Part shown: in pieces, positions 51,158 to 60,091 of the stretch
Numbering within the stretch: position 1 is the first letter of the stretch
How the letters are laid out: every line of letters begins with the position of its first letter
Assembly (NCBI GenBank): GCA_036320915.1
Contig: JAXBDG010000004.1
Span: 2,418,001-2,482,000 of the forward strand
Length of the DNA stretch: 64,000 nt
Origin: Linnemannia elongata
Lineage: Eukaryota; Mortierellomycota; Mortierellomycetes; Mortierellales; Mortierellaceae
Direction: 5' to 3'
Notes under the pieces: model-generated
What the model saw: only the letters and a program-made list of their open reading frames with translations
Told to the model about the DNA's origin: nothing
The model's database searches: none
Position numbers and translations under genes: made by a program

Positions 51158-54100
51158 ATGAAGGTGGTTGGTCTGATCAGGTTAGCATCCACTACGAACA
51201 CATACCAACCCTTGTTGAAAACTCGCCATCGTAACGGCAATTGCAGGACAGGGATCCTCAGTCAAGGACGAGTCTGCAGGAACCATAACCTGCTCATTTC
51301 CACTCTTGCACCATGTCCAACCATGAAAAAAACAACCGATCCCTCACACTTTTCCCTCCTGCATACTCATTCCTTACCATGCATATATAAAAAGCGGTGG
51401 GAAGGATAGCTTCTACAACCTGATGCAATGTGTCGCCAATGGACACACCGTCATTGCCCTCGGAAACTTGCATCCCAAACCACAAGACAACAAAGGTAAA
51501 AGGAAAGAACACTCCTTACTGCCTATTCCACCACCACTTACCACTTTTCTTCTTGCCACACTTACGAGAAGGAAGGGGGGGTTTTTTTAACCACTCCCAG
51601 GAAAGATACTGTCTCGAAACATACTGGCCCATAGTTATTGTTGTAGTAGCGAAATTAACCGAACATTCACAAATGCATACTTTGCTTCTCCCCACACGTA
51701 CTCTCTCTCTATCCTCCAAAAACGAACAACAAAATAGATGAACTGGACTCATACATGTACCAGACAGTGGGCCACGACGTCATCCACCTCTACAAGGACT
51801 GTTTGGATGTGCCCCTGTACCGACAAGAGATCAAAGGCAAGCCCGTCGAGCAAGGCTCAGATTACGTCAAAACAGCCCAGGACGAGACTGAGGATCTGTT
51901 TGACTTGCTGTCGGCAGTCAAGGCTGCTCATCCGGACTTGGAAGCTGTCAGTGTCGGCGCTATTTTGTCTAATTACCAGCGGATACGCGTTGAGAACGTG
52001 TAGGTTCATATCTGTGTAATTTTGTTTAAATCTATTCTTGAACATTGTTGCCATATCAATCTTACAAATTACTTATCTCTCCAACTTTGTGACGATAATA
52101 GATGCTCACGGTTAGGATTGGTGGCATTGTCGTATCTGTGGCAAAGGAATCAGGAAGAACTGTTGAACGAGATGGCTCAGGCTGGTGTCAATGCGGTGCT
52201 GGTCAAGATTGCGGCTCTTGGACTGAAGAGGCAACATCTGGGTCGGTCTATCGGCGACATGTTCCCGCACTTGTGCAAGATGAATCAGGAATACGATTTG
52301 CATATCTGTGGAGAGGGTGGGGAATATGAGACCATCACTCTTGACTGTCCGCTCTTCAAGCGCCGGATCGTTGTGTAAGTCGCCTTGCTGGTATGCGGAG
52401 CAAATTCAATCAGGAGCAAATTTAATCAGGAGCTGGATGCTTCTCGGACATTAACAAGAAGGTCCTTAATATTTTTGTGCAATTTAGCGAAGAATCAGAA
52501 GTGATGATTCATTCGGATGATGCGTTCGCACAAGTTGCATACTTGCGGTTCAAAAAGTTGCGGTTAGAGGACAAGTCTGAGGACGAGCTGGACTCTTGCT
52601 GGATGTCGGATATGAACCTGGATCCTGTCTGGGAGGCAGATGAGCTCATGTTGCCTATCGAGGAGATTGTTCACGCCAAGCTGGGCGCGCAAAATCATGA
52701 CGACAACTCGGGAATTGTCACTACACATGGAACAGGCGTTGCTCAGGATGGTCGAAGACGGAGCAGCAGCAGTGGTGGCACCTTTGGAGGACACATCTCC
52801 AAGTTTTCGTCACACGAGAGTGATGTTCTTTGTGCTGTTGGTGGCACTACTGCGTTTGAGACTGCGTCTGAAGGCAGCCGGCATCTGAGTATTGCAGAGG
52901 AGACTGTTGCCTGTCTTCAAAACGTCCAAGGTATGCCCCTCTAATGATGTAATTATGCGCCATTATGAAAATACCAAATTGTACTCACAACATCATTTTC
53001 TCACTTTCTGGACACTAATTAGCAAAACTGGAAAAGATTGGGCTGTCATGGACAGAAGTCGTTTTCATGCAGGTGTTTGTATCGAACATGGCGGATTTTG
53101 GCGTAGTCAATGGAGCATACAAGGGGTTTTTCGGGATCAACCCTTCACCTCGTGCATGTGTTGGTGCCAACCTGCCTAAACCCTGTCGTATTCAGGTCAG
53201 CTGTACGGCGATCAGGAGGGGAGCTGTTCCTACAAAACCTCGCCAAACACTTCATGTTCAAGGCATGTCCTACTGGGCCCCTGCCAACATTGGACCCTAC
53301 TCACAGGCGACCGAGGTGAGTACTTTGGTCATATTGGTCAAGTCACAAGTGTCAAAACACTATATATCACAATAGCTACTAATATGAACTTGTTTTGTCG
53401 TGGTTCCCATAGCAAGCGTATCATTCGTTTATTGCTGGACAGATCGGTATGATCCCTTCGACATTGGATCTACCCATACCACCGTCTTTGGCCAAGGAGA
53501 CAGCATGGTCATTACGGAACCTTTCTCAGATCGCCACTGTTCGGCAGTCAGATCTGGCAAACAGGACTGCGCTGTGCATCGTCTATGTCAAGAGCTCCGA
53601 TGCATTTGCAGCCGTTGCAGCTGCATGGGAATACATTTCTAACAAAGTATGAGTAAGCACTATGTTGTGCAATGCATATGCGCGGATGTATATTTGATGC
53701 AGGGTTACCTCAGAGTTTCATAGTAGAAAGACTAATTTTGGTGGCGTTTATTTATTTACATGTTTCCTATCAGAAAACACCTCCGCCGTTGCTGGCAATC
53801 AGTGTGCCCTCGCTGCCCAAAGGCGGTCAGGTCGAGTGGCAGACACTTATTCATCACGGAAAAGTGTATGCCGACAAGGCGCCAATGGCAAAGGATGACC
53901 AGGAAGGAGACGGATACGAGACAGATGACGATGATATGTACGAGGTCGAGAAGCGTGCATTGCACCCTACAACTCTGTCTTTGGGCCATGAACCACCATC
54001 AGCAGGTGCTGGATTGGAGGCACCTTGGAGGTCCAGGACCCAGTCCTGGTTTTTGTCGCCCTTACTCACAGTGCTTTCGGTGGTCCAGGTCCCAGAGGCT

Positions 54101-54511
54101 TCATCGTTGGCGTCTTTGTTTTCCTCACTATCAGTTTCGGACAATAAGGAAGGAGTAGAGCAGCAAGGATTGAACAAGGAAATGGTTCAGGATATGCTGG
54201 CGATGATGATCAAGGCAATGGATAGAGTCCTTCAGAGTCATGCAAAGCCACCAGCAGGACCAGGGGTTGAGGGAGGATGGGCGGATGTTGTCGGGATGTC
54301 GCTGTACTACCATGACACATTGTTGGCAGACCAGACAGACCACCTGAGTTCTGTCTTTGACGAGCTGTTGTCGCAGTATGTGGGCAAGTCGTCGTCGAAT
54401 GTTGCGGTCACACTTGTCCCTGTTCAGGCTATTGCTGACCATGGGGTGTTGGCACTGAGTGTGCATGCTGTGGGGAAGACGCCTACCATCCCTGGTCTTC
54501 TTCAAGCCTAG
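51158..54511 (+). CDS. DPH6: DPH6, diphthine-ammonia ligase with C-terminal RidA-like domains
   Basis: DPH6 performs the last step of diphthamide synthesis on elongation factor 2, amidating diphthine with ATP and ammonia in the cytosol. Eight exons (51158-51180, 51395-51495, 51738-51999, 52102-52374, 52488-52930, 53023-53315, 53413-53646, 53774-54511) give 788 residues. The first exon codes for only MKVVGLI plus two bases, and the PP-loop SGGKDS is completed across intron 1. The amidotransferase-like domain continues with the family signatures VGAILSNYQRIRVE, LSYLWQRNQEELL and CGEGGEYETITLDCPLF. From residue 368 two YjgF/RidA-like domains follow, the first in YWAPANIGPYSQA and AGQIGMIP, as in yeast Dph6. 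The second is interrupted by an acidic insert and a Ser/Leu-rich stretch and looks degenerate. All phases close. Confidence 0.95.
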
Positions 54512-55241
54512 CCTTGTATGCCGTTGTAATTAAAGTGTTGACAAAGAATTTCAAAAAAAAAGGGAAAGAAGGAATTGGTATTAAAAGCAAGTAGGCGGCC
54601 AATGGTAGTCAGGACACATCAATGGGCAATGGTGCCTCTCTCATTCACCCTTAAGAAGATTGACGGTTAACGGAAGGTGGGGTTCCATCCAGGCACCATC
54701 ACTGATTCATCGATCACTTTATGTGTCTCACTGTGTGAGGAATCAAAAATAAAAAAAAAGGTCGTGGTTGACGGATTACATTCCAAGACAACAACTACCT
54801 TCTTTCACTCCCTTGCAGCTTGAATAGATAATACTGGCAAAGAACCATTGCAATGAACAAAGCAAAAGAGAATTTTGTAGGGAAAAGAAAACAGTAAAGA
54901 AAAGAGAGGCTAATTGATGGGTGAAGGAAGGAAGAAGGAGGGAAGAATGGATCGGAACAAGTTTGTGCAAGGGGAGTCTCGGGCTTTATTGGGGTAAAGG
55001 GGGTATTTTTTTTTTTTTTTTTGGGTTGTGGCGGAGTAACCTCACCCTGGAATCATTTTCTTGATTATCTTCTTCCCTTTCTTCCTCTTTTCTTACTTTT
55101 TATCTCTATTCCGCTTCTATCCTTTCCCTTCCTCGGATCACTTTCCACGAAGATTACTTCGCTCATTCGCCCCCCATTAACACCTCAGACAGGACCAGGG
55201 TGCAGCGACATTCAGTCAACGACATCAACAACAAACCCACA

Positions 55242-55284
<43 letters not shown>

Positions 55285-55315
55285 CTCTCCCTTGGGTCCA
55301 CATACTGATGTTGCA
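54512..55315. other. Intergenic region DPH6 / carrier gene
   Basis: Contains the DPH6 3' flank, a 17-T run at 55006-55022, a C/T-rich stretch at 55060-55150 and a CA microsatellite in the carrier leader. No gene is seen. Confidence 0.5.
55243..55282 (+). repeat. (CA)20 microsatellite in the carrier 5' leader
   Basis: A perfect dinucleotide array ends 34 bp before the start codon at 55316, so it is probably transcribed. Confidence 0.95.
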
Positions 55316-55319
55316 ATGA
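55308..55319 (+). promoter_or_regulatory. Minimal upstream ORF overlapping the carrier start codon
   Basis: An ATG at 55308 opens a three-codon frame (Met-Leu-Gln) whose TGA at 55317 overlaps the main ATG at 55316 as ATGA. Stop-start overlaps of this type allow termination-reinitiation and usually lower translation. Whether this ATG lies in the mRNA is not known. Confidence 0.5.
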
Positions 55320-55729
55320 CCGCAACCGTCTCGACTCCACCCCATCCTCACTCTTCTTCTTCTTCTGCTTCTTCAGCAAATCCCTCTACCCCTTCGACGT
55401 CAACTATACCCACAGGATTATTCTCGGTCTTGAAAGCAACAGCCCCTCCAGACACCCCACCGCAACACCACTCACACTCGCCACCCCAACAACAACAACA
55501 ACAACAACAACAGACAGGAAGCCCAATTGTATCATCACTATGGACAATCCAGGCATATTCGGTATCAGAGAAAGTTGACAAGGATACGGTCCGAGGTTCA
55601 GCAACCGTCGGTGTGCCTACCGCTGTGGCCCGATCTATGCTGCTCCAAGGACTTCAGTTCTGGTACAGGGTGCCCATCAAGGTATATTGCATTGTAGTGG
55701 TGGTTTTATGACTGTGGAATGGCGGAATT

Positions 55730-55761
<32 letters not shown>

Positions 55762-57286
55762 CCTTTTTCGGGTTGTTTGTCCGTCCTTTGTCCTTTTGTT
55801 ATCACAGATCTATCCAAACATACACACTCGTCCTTGTTGACAATTCCTTGCTAACTAAACCTATCTTTTTTTTTAAAAAAAATGGGTGGGACATAATTAG
55901 TTGTTTCGGCCGATGAGGGTGGATTATTTGGTGATGGCACGAGCAGCAACAATGGGGATCATTCCCACCCCCGCCAACCGCGCCGCCATTGCAGAGTCGC
56001 AAAAACAACTTTCGAAACGGACACAGTTCTTCAGGGCGACTTCAATCGGGATGGTGGCACATGCGATCAAGACCCAGGGCGCAGGATTCGTCTGGCGACA
56101 GGTGTTACCACCTCTCGTTATGAACTCGTTCATTGGATCGGTCTTGTACACGACTTATATCTTTACGCTGCCGGTCTTCCATCCGGCGTTTACGTATCAG
56201 AAATCGAGGACGTTCCCACCACCTCCGTTTCCGGCAGTTTTCATGGCAGGTGCGCTTGCGGGGGCGGCTCAGTCGCTGGTCGCGGCGCCGATGGATTCGT
56301 TGAAGGTCAAGTTCCAGGTACAGGATTTGGCGCATGGTGGGAAACATAAGAGTATGGCGTCCTTTGCGATTACGACGTTGAAGGAGATGGGGATCAAGAC
56401 TGTCTACCGCGGCTTTGCCCTTACCCTTGTTAAGGTAGGCTTTTGCTCCTTTTTGTTAAAGTATGAATGATTTGTTTCGTAGTGCCTGTGTCAAATGGTT
56501 TATGCTCTAACGTTCTAATTTCTTGTTTATTCGTTTGTAACATAGGATTCGTTGGCGTGTGGGTTGTTCTTTGGAGTGTTCGAATGGGTCAAACAACAGG
56601 GATATTACTACTTTATTGACGAGTTGTACGGGATCCGGGAAGACATGGAGATCCTCAAAGCCAAGGCCCTCAACGAGCTTTCTTCTTCTACCACAAGTGA
56701 ACAGGGACCACCACCACCCACAGCACCTTCGGATGTAGCGTCAAGACCTTATTTCTTGCTGGAACCAACGTTTGTGTTACTTGCAGGCGCTGCGGCGGCG
56801 GTGGCCTACCAGGCTGTCGATTACCCACTCGAGCAGGTCAAGTCGATCTTTTATACAAAAGAAGCCGCAATCCAAGCCGAGACTCAAAGAAACGCGCCCG
56901 CGGCACATACCCAACACTTGAACTCTTCGTCGATGCGATCGGGGCCCTCGATATGTTCACAGATATACTCTTTGACGTGGCAAGAATGTCGTACCCAGGC
57001 TCAATCATGTGGGGGTTGGCGTCGTTTCCTCTTTGCCAATTTCGGATCGACAGCTATCCGTGCGGTGCCGGCGGCGAGTGTAGGGTTCTTGGTGTTTGAG
57101 TTGATGAAACGGAAACTGGATGCGCGGAGGTATGAGAGTGAGGATCGGGAGATGGTGTCGTATTTGGATCGGATGATGGCAGAACGCGATGCGGAGCGGA
57201 GGGCGGAGTGGATTCTAGCGAGGCAGATAGAGGAGAGAGAGAGGAGGGAGGGGAGAGGGGAGAGGTTGGGGGTGGAGTTGATGTGA
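55316..57286 (+). CDS. Mitochondrial-carrier-family protein, divergent
   Basis: Three exons (55316-55681, 55901-56434, 56546-57286) give 546 residues, long for a carrier (usually about 300). The first 70 residues are Ser/Pro-rich with polyglutamine. Three carrier-like repeats follow. In the first the signature is degenerate (RPMRVDY at the start of exon 2). The second has PMDSLKVKFQ and the third PLEQVKSIFY, both good PxD/ExxK/R signatures. Hydrophobic helices include FMAGALAGAAQSLVAAP and FVLLAGAAAAVAYQAV. A hydrophilic matrix-side loop of about 60 residues separates repeats two and three. The tail is a charged coiled coil (MAERDAERRAEWILARQIEE). Carriers move metabolites across the inner mitochondrial membrane; the substrate is not evident. 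A purely structural or outer-membrane role is possible given the degenerate first repeat. Confidence 0.8.
55731..55761 (+). repeat. 31-T homopolymer in carrier intron 1
   Basis: Uninterrupted T run in the 219 bp first intron, about 140 bp upstream of the acceptor. Confidence 0.95.
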
Positions 57287-58248
57287 GAAACGGCTCGATA
57301 GTTTTAGATTTTTTTTTTTTTTTGTTTATTTTGGGTACACAACCATCTTGATGTGTACCCTTTGACCTTTTTAATGGAAGAAAAAAAAACGCGAGGATGG
57401 TTGAAGCTAAAAAGCCTGAAGGATCATTGGTCCCTGATATTTGCATTATTTTTTTGTTTCTTAATTCTGGCTGATCTTTTTTTTCCAAGTAAGGGTAAAG
57501 GTCTTTTTAGGCAAAGGGTGAAGGAAAAATTGTACCGTCCCGATTTTTATCACTGCACCATACAACAAGGTCCCCCCTCCCTGCCTCGATGGATCTTTTT
57601 TTTCCTTAAGACGCGCTAAGTGTCCCCCCCTGGTTTTTTTTCTTTTTTTTTTTTTTTTTTTGTTGTTGTATGCCAAGATGTTGGTTGACTTTTTTATTTG
57701 CTCGGATTCTGTATGGAAAGTAAGGGTGTTATGTACTAGATGGGGTATGGGAACTCCTCAGAAATAGAGCAGTTGTAAAAGCATAAGGGAAACTATTTGT
57801 TGTTGTTTGTGAGAGGGAGAGAGAGTGTTTGTATGTGTGTGCGTGAGTGTGTGTGTGTGTTGTGTGTAACTGCAAGGGTTGAAAGTAAAAAAAAAAACCC
57901 CCCAAAAAAGTAAAACCAAAAAAAAAGACGCTGTGTTGGTCTGTGCATGCAAAAAAGGAAAGGAAAACAAAGAAAGAAAGAAAAAAGGAGACGCGCCAGC
58001 GCGTGCCCTTGTAGAAAAAAACATATCGTTTGGTTTGCGTGGTGTGTCTCGGCGAAAACGGCGAAATAGGGGGGGGGGGGGGGTCGCCTCGACAGACTCG
58101 GATTCCTTGCCGGGTCCTAACTCCTCCATCCTTGTTTAATGCATCGTGGTACGCTCGTGTCGTTCGGGTCGCTTCAAGTATCCATCCATCTTCCACCTCA
58201 CCAACACTGTCTCGTCCGATCTTACTAATTTCGACTTGCGACTCTCTC
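57287..58248. other. Convergent intergenic region carrier / cysteine-rich gene
   Basis: Rich in homopolymers (19 T at 57643-57661, 15 G at 58069-58083) and GT/CA-rich near 57830-57870. It should hold two 3' UTRs. Long minus-strand frames here follow the runs and are not supported. Confidence 0.5.
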
Positions 58249-58476
58249 TCAGTCCTTTCTCTTGTTGCAAGAACAACACTTTGCACAATAAACACACAAC
58301 TTGCAGACGTCCTTTGGATCTCGAGTCCGGCACTTGCGACATACGTCGCCCTTGCAAGAGCAGCAGTCAGCACAGTAGGCGCAGGCAGAACAGAGGCACT
58401 CGGGTCGGTAAGACATGCAGGCTTCGCAGAGGCCGTCGTCCAAGCTGCTGTTTGTCGCGTAACCGAATCGTGTCAT
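58249..58476 (-). CDS. Small cysteine-rich protein with duplicated CxYCAxCCSC motif
   Basis: A 75-residue single-exon protein with 17 cysteines (about 23%). The start was set at MTRFGYATN because the preceding bases (AAAAAG before ATG) are a good context and the in-frame extension upstream is Ser/His/Thr low complexity. Two halves are similar: CSACAYCADCCSC and CKLCVYCAKCCSC, each followed by Lys and separated by CRKCRTRDPKD. There is no signal peptide, so it is likely intracellular. Cysteines paired as CxxC suggest zinc or copper binding, either as a treble-clef-like zinc ribbon or in a metallothionein-like way; few histidines are present. I do not recognise the family. Strong codon constraint (many TGC/TGT kept in register with the repeat) makes it unlikely to be a chance frame. 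Confidence 0.75.
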   Translation of the reverse strand: MTRFGYATNSSLDDGLCEACMSYRPECLCSACAYCADCCSCKGDVCRKCRTRDPKDVCKLCVYCAKCCSCNKRKD

Positions 58477-58951
58477 CTTTTTTTTTTCTGGTGGTTGCTG
58501 GGTTGTTGTGAAGTGATTTGTTGTGAGGCGGATTGCTGTGAGGTGGGTTGTTGGTTTGTGTTGAGATGGCGAAGAGGTTATGTGGGTGTGACAAGGAAGG
58601 GGGTTGTGGCTTGGTGACACGGTGGAGAGGAGGATAATTGTGTGCGTGTGAAAAAAAGATGGTGCGAGGATAAAGGGGGGGGAGAGAGACAAGAGGAAAG
58701 TTGATATTAAGAGAGCGTGTTATTGTTGTTGTTGTTGCTGTTGTTGGTGTGAAAATGAGGTTGTCAAAGAAAAGAGAATAGAGAAAAAGAAAAAGAAAAT
58801 GGAGAAGAGAAGGTAAAAAAGAGGCAAAGGATTCGGGATCGTCTTTAAATAGAGAGTGAGAAATGTCTGTGGTTCTGCAACACAAAAGAGAAATAAAGAG
58901 ATAAACAAACAAAGGTTTGCTTGCTGACTATGGTCGTACGAGAATAGGAAA

Positions 58952-58985
<34 letters not shown>

Positions 58986-59226
58986 AGGCGTGGAATAATG
59001 TTCGCGGGGTATTCTTGATTGGAGGGAGTCTGGTGGGATGGAAGCAAAGGTTATGAAAGAAGGGGCTGGGAAGGCAGGAAGAGGGGAGGGAAGGTGGCAG
59101 TGTAAATATGATTAAGTGTGATCTGTCTCTGTGTGTGGTACTGCGGTTGATTTGAACTATGTTGTTGTAGTATGTGGAAAAAGTGGTTTTAAAAGAAAAG
59201 AAAATAAAATAAAGTGTAGAGTGTGT

Positions 59227-59288
59227 GGGTTACAGAGTTATAAGGATTACAAGGGTTACAAGGGTTACAAGAGGTTACAAGGAGTAAG
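59227..59288 (+). repeat. Minisatellite with GGTTACAA core
   Basis: About six or seven imperfect tandem units of 8-10 bp, including two adjacent perfect GGGTTACAA copies. The core slightly recalls a telomere motif but is not TTAGGG. Confidence 0.8.
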
Positions 59289-59663
59289 GTAAACAGAAGA
59301 AAAGAGAGTGTTGTGGATGAGTGTCAAAAAAAAAAGAAAAGAAAGAGTGGGAGCAGGGCTCGTATTTATGTGTCTTGTGTGGAAAGAAACAAGCGCATTC
59401 CCGGCAGGGGCCTGTTCACACTTCATTCCCTCAATTAATGAATTATGATAAAACACGCACGCACGAGAAAAAAAAAAAAGAACCGAAATTGTGTGTACCC
59501 TTGCTCAACCTCTCTTTCATCTCAAACACCCCCGCCAAATAAGCGTCCTTTAAACCACACCCGCATCAACGACCAATGTTGCTTAAATCACACGCCAAAT
59601 AGTCGAAAAAGTAATAGAAAAAAGAAATCAAGGGTGCGCACGCGGACCTTGAACAGGGGACAG

Positions 59664-59707
59664 ACAAGACATGAAAAAAAGACAAGACAAGGACAAGACA
59701 AGACAAA
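59664..59707 (+). repeat. GACAA pentanucleotide array
   Basis: Repeated (G)ACAAGACAA units, interrupted once by an A run. A short simple repeat. Confidence 0.75.
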
Positions 59708-60091
59708 GGCTGACTGCATCGCCTCTTCGCCTGCCTCTCCTGTCTCAATCCTTTGTCCATGTCAAACCAGCCCATCAATGCAATTTCATGAGCAATCGCA
59801 ATATACATAAGCGATACATTTTTTCACACATTTTGCAATCTCTTCACCCAATGCAGGAACCATGCAGGAGCCCATGCAAAGAAAGATCCCTGACCGCAAA
59901 AGCCCATTCACTCACACACACACAACGCACATTTGCATGCACTCTTGAATACATTCGCACACACACGCGCACAGGGATACACATAAATGAACAAAGATAA
60001 GAATTAAAACAATACCTTGCACATTTTACACATGTACCCGTTTATACCAGAAATACCCGGGTTTAATAAAACATAATCTGCTCAAAAGGGT

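Larger units (their letters stand above)
58477..60091. other. Intergenic region with minisatellites between two minus-strand genes
   Basis: The first ~430 bp (to 58912) is the purine-rich leader of the cysteine-rich gene, with a TTG array near 58720-58745. Then come a 31-A run at 58954-58984, a GGTTACAA-type minisatellite (59227-59288), a GACAA array (59664-59707) and CA-rich DNA near 59915-59975. No gene is seen. Confidence 0.5.

Noticed and set aside
57729..58373. 214-codon minus-strand frame next to the cysteine-rich gene
   Set aside because: It overlaps the cysteine-rich coding region in another frame and runs through homopolymers; the translation is Phe/Thr/Ser low complexity.
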